Notes: generated by a model not told the origin, from the letters alone. Counted from the first letter of the stretch, positions 8,398 to 14,699 are shown. The stretch: DNA of 17,020 nt from Lentimicrobiaceae bacterium (GCA_009787485.1 WQWP01000042.1:1-17020); one strand, 5' to 3'. A program made the numbers and translations.

Positions 8398-9483
8398 TCA
8401 ATATTCTCTTATACTTTCAATAATTTTATCAACAAGAAAAGTAGCTTCTTCTATGCTTGTCCCCAAGTCGTTGCCGGCAAATTGTTCGGAGGTTATTACT
8501 ACTATCAGCTCTTTATCCGGAATAACAAAAACGAATTGACCCCTTGCGCCCCATGCCCAAAAAATGTTTTGCTTTACATCTATCCAGAAATAGTATCCAT
8601 AATCAAATCCCCGAATATTTGTTTTGCTGGATGTTGCTTTATTAATCCATTCCTCCGACAGGATACGTTGATTATTCCAAACACCGTTGTCGAGCAGCAT
8701 TTGTCCGGTTTTTGCCATGTCGCGCGGAGTTAAAAATAAGCCAAAACCTCCGTAAGGTGTGTTATCCTTGTTACGACTCCAATAATAATTAGTGATTCCC
8801 AGTGGTTTAAAAAGGTTTTGCTCGGCAAATTCAACGAAATCGGTTTTTGTAGCATTAGAAATTACTTTCACCAACAATTGTGGATCGGAATTTTTATAAT
8901 CTGCTATTTTCCCCGGTAAATACTTCATCGGGCGATTCAAAATATATTGAGTTAAATCGTTGGGAACCATAGCTAATAGATCCTCCTCTTCCTGTCCGTC
9001 ATTACTGTAGTCAATCCCTGAGCGCATCGTTAAGCATTCTTCAATGGTAAGCGGCGCAAGTTGCGGATAGGTATATTGCAGATATTCAGGAATGTAACTA
9101 AATACTAAATCCGATACACTGCGAATGTAGCCTTGATCATAAGCTATTCCGGTAAGCATAGACATGAAACTTTTGGTAACCGACCAAAGATGACGTGGTG
9201 CAGTCCTGTCGAACTGTGTTCTTGGATATGCCTCTGCTACTAACTCTCCATTTTTCACGATAACCAAGCTACGGATTAACACGAGGTCATCATTAGAGTA
9301 AACAAGACTCATTACTTCATTGAAAATACGCATGTCGAAAATCTGAGCAGTTGCCGTATTGATCTTCCACCCGTCGTTTAGTTGTATCGGAATATAAGTA
9401 ATGTCGTCTGTTTTAAGGTTTTTATCTTTTAAGCATCCTGTAAATACTATTATAATAGATAGAATGATTATGATTCGTTTCAT
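8398..9483 (-). CDS. Serine-hydrolase lipoprotein (class C beta-lactamase / PBP-like fold)
   Basis: This is a 361-residue exported protein. Residues 1-16 are a lipoprotein signal ending in the lipobox FTG-C17. The catalytic SxxK is S101-V-T-K104 (in LWSVTKSFMSML), and the second motif Y-x-N is Y196-K-N198. A glycine-containing strand near residue 315 (AWGARGQF) takes the place of the KTG motif. These are hallmarks of the beta-lactamase/transpeptidase-like family (Pfam Beta-lactamase, EstB/class C group), whose members include esterases, D-aminopeptidases and peptidoglycan-acting enzymes; the substrate cannot be told. The residues after the lipid cysteine (L-K-D-K-N) partly resemble the Bacteroidota lipoprotein export signal, so surface exposure is possible. 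It starts 2 bp after the stop codon of the upstream beta-barrel-like gene, so the two are almost surely one operon. It is more likely a general hydrolase than a resistance enzyme. Confidence 0.88.
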   Translation of the reverse strand: MKRIIIILSIIIVFTGCLKDKNLKTDDITYIPIQLNDGWKINTATAQIFDMRIFNEVMSLVYSNDDLVLIRSLVIVKNGELVAEAYPRTQFDRTAPRHLWSVTKSFMSMLTGIAYDQGYIRSVSDLVFSYIPEYLQYTYPQLAPLTIEECLTMRSGIDYSNDGQEEEDLLAMVPNDLTQYILNRPMKYLPGKIADYKNSDPQLLVKVISNATKTDFVEFAEQNLFKPLGITNYYWSRNKDNTPYGGFGLFLTPRDMAKTGQMLLDNGVWNNQRILSEEWINKATSSKTNIRGFDYGYYFWIDVKQNIFWAWGARGQFVFVIPDKELIVVITSEQFAGNDLGTSIEEATFLVDKIIESIREY

Positions 9484-9485
9484 GG

Positions 9486-10274
9486 TTACTTTTTAAAAGA
9501 ATATTTTACACTTATTTGATTCGTAAGCAATTGAGATTTAAGCGAAGTGGTCGTTTGTTCATAAAGTATTTTATAACCAAATGTTAATTGTCTGTTTGAA
9601 GTCAACTTGACCCCAAAGAAAATCCCTGTTTCAATTTCAAAATATTTATACCCAATAGCAACAAATTGAAAATTGCTGTGCATTCGTTTCAGAATATCGT
9701 AAAGTTTTAAATCGGGTTCATTTAATACTAAACTGCGATCTTCTGCCGGACGACTTATAACACCTATCACCGGTAAATTAAGCGGAATAAATAACGTCCA
9801 TTTTTCATGAATGGGTATAGGATAACATACTGAAAATCCCAAATTAATTTTAGTACGCCAATAGTTATGATGAGAATCTAAGAACTCATTTCTGTAAAAC
9901 ATGGTGGCATAATTGACAATTCCTCCCAATTGTATTTTTTCTTTCACATTGGTTAGCAACCTGTAGTAAATATTGGGTTGTAAATAATGATTATCCACCC
10001 CACCCCAACCGTAACGATTCCATAATGGAGCCAAGTCGATAGTTAACCCTACTTCATGGTTCAGCGAATGTTTGTTTATGGAGTAATGTACGCCAAAAGA
10101 TAAGTTCAGCCCGTTGTTTCTCAATCCGTTTAATAGTTTATCTTTATATTGGGCATTACCGGTTGAGAATGAGATTTGTATGCCATCTCCGGGGGGAAGA
10201 AGAGATTGCCCGCTTATTGTTTTTATAGCCAGCAAGAGAATGCAAAGTAGAAATTTTATTTTGTGCTTGTGCAT
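9486..10274 (-). CDS. Exported protein of unknown function, probable small outer-membrane beta-barrel
   Basis: I do not recognise a named family. The 262-residue product begins with a signal peptide (HKHKIKFLLCILLLAIKTISG, likely cut before QS). The rest is a succession of amphipathic strands rich in Y, F, N and G with short turns (for example LNLSFGVHYSIN, HEVGLTIDLAP, YLQPNIYYRLL, IETGIFFGVKLT, QLTFGYKILYEQ). It ends in NQISVKYSFKK, a strand with an aromatic residue near the terminus as in outer-membrane barrels. Strand content would suit an 8- to 10-stranded barrel (inference). It lies 21 bp after the tiny lipoprotein gene and 2 bp before the serine hydrolase gene, so the three probably form one envelope operon read from 10444-10451. 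No enzymatic motif is visible. Confidence 0.72.
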   Translation of the reverse strand: MHKHKIKFLLCILLLAIKTISGQSLLPPGDGIQISFSTGNAQYKDKLLNGLRNNGLNLSFGVHYSINKHSLNHEVGLTIDLAPLWNRYGWGGVDNHYLQPNIYYRLLTNVKEKIQLGGIVNYATMFYRNEFLDSHHNYWRTKINLGFSVCYPIPIHEKWTLFIPLNLPVIGVISRPAEDRSLVLNEPDLKLYDILKRMHSNFQFVAIGYKYFEIETGIFFGVKLTSNRQLTFGYKILYEQTTTSLKSQLLTNQISVKYSFKK

Positions 10275-10295
10275 AATATTTTATTAAAATCGGAT

Positions 10296-10412
10296 TTATT
10301 TTGCCACCTCGTAATGATGGGCATAAGCAGGGCATTTTTGCGTTGTTTGGCAAGAAGCAGCAAAAAAAGCAAGGGCTGCAAGGCAAAGTGTGAGGGCGAT
10401 GGCTCGTTTCAT
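10296..10412 (-). CDS. 38-residue lipoprotein
   Basis: The minus strand from the ATG at 10410-10412 to the TAA at 10296-10298 encodes 38 residues. The N-terminus MKRAIALTLCLAALAFFAAS has a positive start and a hydrophobic core, followed by C21 in a lipobox-like FAAS-C context. The mature part is only 18 residues (C-QTTQKCPAYAHHYEVAK) and contains a second cysteine in a KCPAY motif and two histidines. A good minus-strand -7 box (TACATTTG, 10444-10451) lies 31 bp upstream, and the beta-barrel-like gene follows after 21 bp. Signal peptide, lipobox, promoter and operon context together make this a real gene despite its size. From memory, comparable tiny lipoproteins with Cys-(Pro/Asp)-Ala-Tyr occur in Bacteroidota, but I cannot verify that here. 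The function is unknown. Confidence 0.75.
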   Translation of the reverse strand: MKRAIALTLCLAALAFFAASCQTTQKCPAYAHHYEVAK

Positions 10413-10443
10413 AAGATTATTTTTGGGTTATTTTAATGAACGG

Positions 10444-10451
10444 CAAATGTA
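10444..10451 (-). promoter_or_regulatory. Promoter -7 box for the lipoprotein / barrel / serine-hydrolase operon
   Basis: The minus strand reads TACATTTG, matching TAnnTTTG. Transcription would start near 10437, about 25 nt before the lipoprotein ATG. No clear TTG -33 element is seen at the usual spacing, so strength is uncertain. Confidence 0.5.
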
Positions 10452-10474
10452 TATTTTTTTACCATAAATTCTTC

Positions 10475-10482
10475 TATTTTTG
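10475..10482 (+). promoter_or_regulatory. Promoter -7 box of sufB
   Basis: TATTTTTG matches TAnnTTTG exactly and is followed by GCCCCC. The start codon is 17 bp further on, so the leader would be only about 10 nt. No clear -33 TTG is seen. It lies 23 bp from the divergent -7 box at 10444-10451. Confidence 0.55.
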
Positions 10483-10499
10483 CCCCCTCATTCCATTTT

Positions 10500-11936
10500 A
10501 TGGCTAAAGACATCATTTCCCAAATAACCACCTCCGAATACCAGTATGGCTTTGTCTCCAATATTGACGTAGAAGAGTTTCCTAAAGGATTGAATGAAGA
10601 GGTGATTCGATTGATTTCTAAAAGAAAAAACGAACCTGAATGGTTGCTTGAATTTCGCTTAGTAGCATTTGCAAAGTGGAAAACGATGACAGAACCCGAG
10701 TGGGCACACCTCACATATAAAAAACCCGATTATCAGGAAATAACGTATCTCGCTATTCCCAAAAACAAAAATGTAGATGCGGAAAAAGGAGCAGTGGATG
10801 CTACGTTAATAGACACTTTTAACAAATTGGGAATTTCATTAGACGAACAGCGTTTGTCGGAGGTTGCTGTGGACGCGGTAATTGACTCGGTTTCCGTAAA
10901 AACCACCTTTTCAGAACAGTTAGAAAAGGAAGGAATTATTTTTTGTTCTTTCGGGGAAGCAGTGCATAAATGTCCTGAGTTGGTAAAAGAGTACTTAGGC
11001 TCGGTGGTGCCTGTTAGCGATAACTTTTTTGCCGCGCTCAATTCGGCGGTTTTCAGCGAGGGCTCTTTTTGCTACATACCCAAAGGTGTGCGCTGCCCCA
11101 TGGAACTTTCTACTTATTTTAGAATTAACGCTTCCGGTACCGGGCAGTTTGAGCGCACCTTGCTCATTGCCGACGAAGGCGCATACGTGAGCTACATGGA
11201 AGGCTGCACTGCACCCCAACGCGATGAAAACCAACTCCACGCCGCCGTAGTAGAAATTGTAGCGCTCAAAGATGCTGAGGTAAAATATTCTACCGTGCAA
11301 AACTGGTATCCCGGCGATAAAAACGGCAACGGCGGAATCTATAATTTCGTTACCAAACGCGGGCTGTGTAAAGGCGCAAATTCTAAAATTTCGTGGACGC
11401 AAGTGGAAACAGGCTCTGCCGTTACGTGGAAATATCCGAGTTGCGTGTTGCAAGGCGATAATTCGATAGGCGAATTTTATTCAGTAGCATTAACCAACAA
11501 TTTTCAACAGGCAGATACCGGCACCAAGATGATTCACTTGGGAAATAATACCCGCAGTTTGATTGTTTCTAAAGGAATTTCCGCAGGAAAAAGTCAAAAC
11601 AGCTACAGGGGTTTGGTGCGCGTAGCTAAAAAAGCAGAAAATGCACGCAACTTCTCGCAATGCGATTCATTGTTGATGGGCGACAAATGCGGCGCACATA
11701 CCTGGCCCTACATAGATTGCCTTAATAAAAGCGCCATGCTGGAACATGAAGCCACTACTTCTAAAATTTCAGACGACCAGCTGTTTTACTGCCAACAGCG
11801 CGGCATTGACAAAGAATCTGCTATTAGTTTAATTGTGAATGGATATGCCAAAGATGTGCTTAATAAACTTCCTATGGAATTTGCTGCGGAAGCACAGAAA
11901 TTGCTGACGATCAGCCTCGAAGGAAGTGTAGGTTAA
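10500..11936 (+). CDS. sufB: Fe-S cluster assembly scaffold SufB
   Basis: SufB works with SufC (ATPase) and SufD as the SUF complex, on which iron-sulfur clusters are built in the cytoplasm from sulfur delivered by SufS/SufE. The 478-residue product matches the family's length (about 480-495). It has the conserved core segments YIPKGVRCPMELSTYFRIN, DEGAYVSYMEGCTAP and NARNFSQCDSLLMGDKCGAHTWPY. C388 (SQC) corresponds to the essential C405 of E. coli SufB, and E417 in EHEATTSK to E434, assuming an ungapped alignment. The ATG at 10500 gives the usual N-terminus (about 80 residues before the core) and lies behind a -7 box at 10475-10482. The oddity is context: sufC, sufD and sufS, normally directly downstream, are absent, and the next gene converges on it with only 10 bp between stop codons. 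Confidence 0.97.
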   Translation: MAKDIISQITTSEYQYGFVSNIDVEEFPKGLNEEVIRLISKRKNEPEWLLEFRLVAFAKWKTMTEPEWAHLTYKKPDYQEITYLAIPKNKNVDAEKGAVDATLIDTFNKLGISLDEQRLSEVAVDAVIDSVSVKTTFSEQLEKEGIIFCSFGEAVHKCPELVKEYLGSVVPVSDNFFAALNSAVFSEGSFCYIPKGVRCPMELSTYFRINASGTGQFERTLLIADEGAYVSYMEGCTAPQRDENQLHAAVVEIVALKDAEVKYSTVQNWYPGDKNGNGGIYNFVTKRGLCKGANSKISWTQVETGSAVTWKYPSCVLQGDNSIGEFYSVALTNNFQQADTGTKMIHLGNNTRSLIVSKGISAGKSQNSYRGLVRVAKKAENARNFSQCDSLLMGDKCGAHTWPYIDCLNKSAMLEHEATTSKISDDQLFYCQQRGIDKESAISLIVNGYAKDVLNKLPMEFAAEAQKLLTISLEGSVG

Positions 11937-11946
11937 TTCGCACTCA

Positions 11947-12822
11947 CTATGACAGCGCTTTCAACCTCTCCATCACCCACTCCTTATCCTCCTGATACGT
12001 TACCCCAAACCACTCCGCATCACAATCAATAATTTTTATAGCAGCTAAGCGATTTGTTATAAAATAATTGATAGCCGTAGGAATCGGAAACTCAGATTTT
12101 GGATTATCATTGTTTTCTATTAAAAACCGAATAAAAAGTTCATTTATAAAAGTGAAAAAATAGGGCATAAATCCCCAAAAGTTCATAGAAACCGGCTCGT
12201 CTCCTGTAAGTATGACTGTGTCTTTTTCATCCGTATTTTGAATGGTATTATTTTTTCGTTCAATTTTTGTCATTTCGGTAATGGAGATTAGTTCTCTGCT
12301 TTCGTTTGCTTGACACACGCCACGGGCTACCGTGCCATGTTCCGAAAGTGTATTTTTCAATTGGTATCCAATCATGGCAAACACCGGTTTTTCGCCATGA
12401 TGAGGTTGTTGTAAAAAATCAGCCATAGCAACAAAAGCTTTCCGGCTATAAAAATCATCGGCGTTGATTACGGCAAACGGTTCTTTTATGGCAGCTTTAG
12501 CAACAAGAATTGCGTGCGCTGTGCCGTATGGTTTCTCTCGTTCCGGGTTTTTAGAAAATCCTTCGGGAAGCGTGTCTAACTCTTGAAACACACATTCACA
12601 TTGTATTTTATGTTTATATTTCGATAATATTTGAACCTCGAAAGATTCTTGCATGATTTTTCTGATGACGAAAACCACTTTGGTAAAACCTGCGGCAATG
12701 GCGTCATCTACAGAATAATCCATGATGGTTTCTCCGTTGGTACCTAAGGCGGCCAATTGTTTCAACCCGCCGTAGCGGCTTCCCATGCCGGCGGCTAAGA
12801 TTAAGAGGGTGATGTTTTTCAT
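11947..12822 (-). CDS. Nucleotidyltransferase (NTP_transferase / sugar-phosphate nucleotidyltransferase type)
   Basis: The 291-residue cytoplasmic protein opens with the NTP-binding signature LLILAAGMGSRYGGLKQL (residues 5-22), the G-x-G-(S/T)-R...K loop of nucleotidyltransferases. PYGTAHAIL follows (about 96-104), and INADDFYSRKAF (about 118-129) carries the metal-binding aspartates. This family joins a nucleoside triphosphate to a phosphorylated sugar or similar phosphate, releasing pyrophosphate. The C-terminal half (WGFMPYFFTFINELF, EWFGVTYQEDKEWV) is typical of stand-alone Bacteroidota members, but I cannot name the substrate. No sugar or cell-wall genes are adjacent. The ATG at 12820-12822 is separated from the nucleoside phosphorylase gene only by an 11-copy heptamer array, so the two are probably co-transcribed from 13781-13788. 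Confidence 0.88.
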   Translation of the reverse strand: MKNITLLILAAGMGSRYGGLKQLAALGTNGETIMDYSVDDAIAAGFTKVVFVIRKIMQESFEVQILSKYKHKIQCECVFQELDTLPEGFSKNPEREKPYGTAHAILVAKAAIKEPFAVINADDFYSRKAFVAMADFLQQPHHGEKPVFAMIGYQLKNTLSEHGTVARGVCQANESRELISITEMTKIERKNNTIQNTDEKDTVILTGDEPVSMNFWGFMPYFFTFINELFIRFLIENNDNPKSEFPIPTAINYFITNRLAAIKIIDCDAEWFGVTYQEDKEWVMERLKALS

Positions 12823-12823
12823 G

Positions 12824-12900
12824 AGTGGTTAGTGGTTAGTGGTTAGTGGTTAGTGGTTAGTGATTAGTGGTTAGTGGTTAGTGGTTAGTGGTTAGAGGTT
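12824..12900. repeat. Heptamer tandem array between the phosphorylase and nucleotidyltransferase genes
   Basis: Eleven head-to-tail copies of AGTGGTT (plus strand) fill the spacer. Nine are perfect; unit 6 (12859-12865) is AGTGATT and unit 11 (12894-12900) is AGAGGTT. The array begins 1 bp from the nucleotidyltransferase ATG and ends 2 bp from the phosphorylase stop codon. The transcribed strand reads AACCACT repeated, which has no G and so gives an unstructured leader without Shine-Dalgarno. The complementary strand has GG runs every 7 bp. Confidence 0.97.
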
Positions 12901-12902
12901 AG

Positions 12903-13763
12903 TTATATTCTGTTTAATACGTTAGTAATTAATATGTTCATTTGTTGGTTATAATCTTTTAAAAATTGATGGGTCATGCGGTTGGCGATTGCGAGGCAAA
13001 CGGTTAATGTTTTATGTTCGAGTAAATTTCCTAATCCGTAAATGGCTGAGCACTCCATCTCTAAGTTTGTAATTCTTTGATTTTGATACATGAAGGCTTC
13101 TATTTTTTCATTCAAATGGGGAAATGCCAGTGGGGCTCTCACATACCTGCCTTGGGGACCAAAAAACCCCGGCGCACTTGCCGTAATGCCGTGCACCATA
13201 TCGAATGCGATGGTTTCCAAAAGCGTTGAGTCGGCTGGAAAACAGTAAGGGTAGGGGAGGCGTTCTCCCCAGCCGGTAAACTCAACGAAGTATGCCACGA
13301 GATCCTCATATTCATGCGAATTGTGTTTGTAGAATTGCAGTAATCCGTCGAATCCGAAACCTTTTTTTGCAGCAATAAAGGAGCCCACCGGAATATCTTT
13401 CTGAATGGCGCCGCACGTTCCAATACGCACCATGGTGAGCGTTTTATGCTCGGGCTTGCGTTCCATTTTTGGTAAGTCAACATTTGCCAAAGCGTCCAAT
13501 TCTGTCATTACGATGTCAATATTATCTGTGCCCATACCGGTGGAAATGACAGATATTTTTTTGTTTTGGTACCAACCTGTGTGTGTGGTTAATTCTCTGT
13601 GTGAGTGCGTAAATTCTACAGAATCGAACTTAGCGGATATGGTTTCAACACGCCCGGGATCGCCTACTAAGATAATCTTATCAGCTAAGTTTTCGGGGTG
13701 AATGCCAATGTGATAGATGCTGCCATTGGGTTGTAAAGGTAACTCGGAAGGGGGAATTTTCAT
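12903..13763 (-). CDS. Nucleoside phosphorylase (uridine phosphorylase-like, PNP/UDP family)
   Basis: The enzyme cleaves a nucleoside with phosphate to a free base and (deoxy)ribose 1-phosphate for salvage in the cytoplasm. The product from the ATG at 13761-13763 has 286 residues. Family marks are VGDPGRV (33-39) with the phosphate-binding G-D-P-G-R, STGMGTDN (74-81), VRIGTCGAIQ (112-121) and NLEMECSAIYGLG (233-245), whose E235-M-E237 binds the ribose. An in-frame ATG at 13808 would add 15 residues, but it lies upstream of the promoter box at 13781-13788 and only 4 bp from the tRNA, so I reject it. The promoter puts the RNA start about 11 nt before the ATG. Uridine is the likeliest substrate by similarity; the exact specificity is not shown. 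Confidence 0.92.
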   Translation of the reverse strand: MKIPPSELPLQPNGSIYHIGIHPENLADKIILVGDPGRVETISAKFDSVEFTHSHRELTTHTGWYQNKKISVISTGMGTDNIDIVMTELDALANVDLPKMERKPEHKTLTMVRIGTCGAIQKDIPVGSFIAAKKGFGFDGLLQFYKHNSHEYEDLVAYFVEFTGWGERLPYPYCFPADSTLLETIAFDMVHGITASAPGFFGPQGRYVRAPLAFPHLNEKIEAFMYQNQRITNLEMECSAIYGLGNLLEHKTLTVCLAIANRMTHQFLKDYNQQMNILITNVLNRI

Positions 13764-13780
13764 AGTGCAAAAAATTTCTG

Positions 13781-13788
13781 CAAAAATA
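13781..13788 (-). promoter_or_regulatory. Promoter -7 box of the nucleoside phosphorylase gene
   Basis: The minus strand reads TATTTTTG, an exact TAnnTTTG. A minus-strand TTTG at 13806-13809 gives a -33 element at 17 bp spacing, one of the best-formed promoters in the window. It is the mirror image of the tRNA promoter and only 3 bp away from it. Confidence 0.7.
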
Positions 13789-13791
13789 ATA

Positions 13792-13799
13792 TATTTTTG
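13792..13799 (+). promoter_or_regulatory. Promoter -7 box of tRNA-Met
   Basis: TATTTTTG matches TAnnTTTG exactly and lies 13 bp before the first base of the tRNA, leaving a leader of about 7 nt to be removed. No good -33 TTG is seen upstream. Confidence 0.65.
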
Positions 13800-13812
13800 C
13801 GCCCACAAAATC

Positions 13813-13886
13813 GGCGAGGTAGCTCAGATGGTTAGAGCGTCGGATTCATAACCCGGAGGTCACGAGTTCAACTCTCGTTCTCGCCA
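13813..13886 (+). tRNA. tRNA-Met (anticodon CAT, elongator type)
   Basis: The 74-nt cloverleaf can be folded by eye. The acceptor stem is GGCGAGG with TCTCGCC (one G-T pair) and the discriminator is A. The D-stem is GCTC/GAGC with a GG-containing loop, and the T-arm is ACGAG/CTCGT with loop TTCAACT. The anticodon loop TTCATAA places CAT at 13847-13849. The anticodon stem has one A-C mismatch next to the loop. Fully paired ends favour elongator Met over the initiator, which has an unpaired first base. A CAT tRNA read as Ile after lysidine modification is the alternative. CCA is not encoded, since CTTA follows the discriminator. Confidence 0.95.
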
Positions 13887-13887
13887 C

Positions 13888-14631
13888 TTATCTTATAAAA
13901 TTAGTTCTCTCCCTTGGCTCTTGTTTCGGCCGCTCAACCCCTGCTTCCTTCCCCGCTTCAATAGATTTTAGCAGCCATGCCATATTATTTCCCAGCGTGC
14001 GCATAATTTGCAATCCCTCTTTATCCTGGCGAACCTCGTCAGGTGTGTTTCCGTGCACCATATTCCAATATTGCGAGGAAACTACCGGCATGTTATTGAT
14101 AGTAAAGTACATGTTTAATTGTTGCCATGCCGCCACAGTGCCTGCTCTGCGCGCCGATACAACGCCTGCGCCGGGCTTGTATGCCAAGTGCCGGCTTCCA
14201 CTGTAAAACAACCGGTCTAAGAACGATTTCATGGTGCCGTTAATTCCGGAATAATACACAGGGCTGCCGAAAATAAAGCCATCGGCTGTTTTTGCCTTTT
14301 CGGCAACTTCGTTCACAAGGTCGTCGAAAATGCAAACTCCTGTTTCTCTACATTTTGCACAGGCGATACAGCCGCGTATCGCTTCGCTTCCAATTTGAAT
14401 AATTTCGGTTTCGATGCCATTCTCGTTTAAGGCTTTGGCTACTTCGCTTAATGCGGTGAAGGTGCAGCCTTCTTTGTTTGGGCTGCCGTTTAGGAGGAGG
14501 ACTTTCATTGTTTTTGTAATTGAATCATTCATAATTGTTTTGCTTGTTTCAGGTGGTGTGTTTACTTGCATGTTGCTGCTGCTACAGGCGAATAGAACGC
14601 TTGTCATTAATAATAAAGTTAATTTTTTCAT
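13888..14631 (-). CDS. NADPH-dependent FMN reductase-like flavoprotein with lipoprotein leader
   Basis: The C-terminal 206 residues are a complete flavodoxin-like FMN reductase. From M42 it reads MKVLLLNGSPNKEGCTFTAL, with the FMN-phosphate loop in NGSP. FGSPVYYSGINGTMKSFLDRL (about 120-140) contributes the isoalloxazine-binding loop. A cysteine cluster C88-x2-C91-x2-C94-x5-C100 (CIACAKC..C) follows the spacing seen in iron-sulfur flavoproteins and in related cysteine-bearing reductases. In front sits a lipoprotein signal (KKLTLLLMTSVLFA-C16-SSS) and a polar tether of about 25 residues. The in-frame leader is too well formed to be chance, so I start at 14631; starting at M42 (14508) would give a cytoplasmic enzyme. 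The substrate is unknown. The stop codon lies 1 nt from the end of the convergent tRNA gene. Confidence 0.85.
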   Translation of the reverse strand: MKKLTLLLMTSVLFACSSSNMQVNTPPETSKTIMNDSITKTMKVLLLNGSPNKEGCTFTALSEVAKALNENGIETEIIQIGSEAIRGCIACAKCRETGVCIFDDLVNEVAEKAKTADGFIFGSPVYYSGINGTMKSFLDRLFYSGSRHLAYKPGAGVVSARRAGTVAAWQQLNMYFTINNMPVVSSQYWNMVHGNTPDEVRQDKEGLQIMRTLGNNMAWLLKSIEAGKEAGVERPKQEPRERTNFIR

Positions 14632-14653
14632 TGTATTTTAATTTTGATATAAA

Positions 14654-14699
14654 CTACCCCGTCTCGCTTCGCGAGACACCCCTTCAAAATTTGAAGGGG
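14654..14699. repeat. REP-like double hairpin
   Basis: Two perfect inverted repeats stand side by side. The first is GTCTCGC (14661-14667), TTC, GCGAGAC (14671-14677). The second is CCCCTTCAAA (14679-14688), A, TTTGAAGGGG (14690-14699). A CCCC block precedes each stem. On the plus strand ATTTTTT follows the second hairpin, but no plus-strand gene ends here. The GC-rich two-stem form with CCCC/GGGG borders is typical of dispersed bacterial repeats and, from memory, resembles one common in Bacteroidota genomes. It lies between the flavoprotein start and the trxB-side repeat array. Confidence 0.75.

Noticed and set aside
8398..9483. Beta-lactamase resistance gene
   Set aside because: SxxK and YxN motifs are shared by many esterases and peptidases of this fold. 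The third motif is not KTG, and the context is an envelope operon without a regulator such as ampR.
10156..10386. Minus-strand frame of 76 codons over the tiny lipoprotein region
   Set aside because: It is out of frame with both the 38-residue lipoprotein and the barrel-like protein, which have signal peptides and a promoter; this frame has none.
10995..11453. Minus-strand open frame of 152 codons
   Set aside because: It lies wholly inside sufB, whose translation matches the family end to end; a shadow frame.
12824..12900. CRISPR-like or telomere-like array
   Set aside because: Units are 7 bp with no spacers, so this is not CRISPR. The chromosome context and neighbouring genes give no sign of a linear end.
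13764..13808. Extended N-terminus of the nucleoside phosphorylase from the ATG at 13808
   Set aside because: This start lies upstream of the gene's own -7 box and 4 bp from the tRNA. The extra residues (WAQKYIIFAEIFCT) do not belong to the family.
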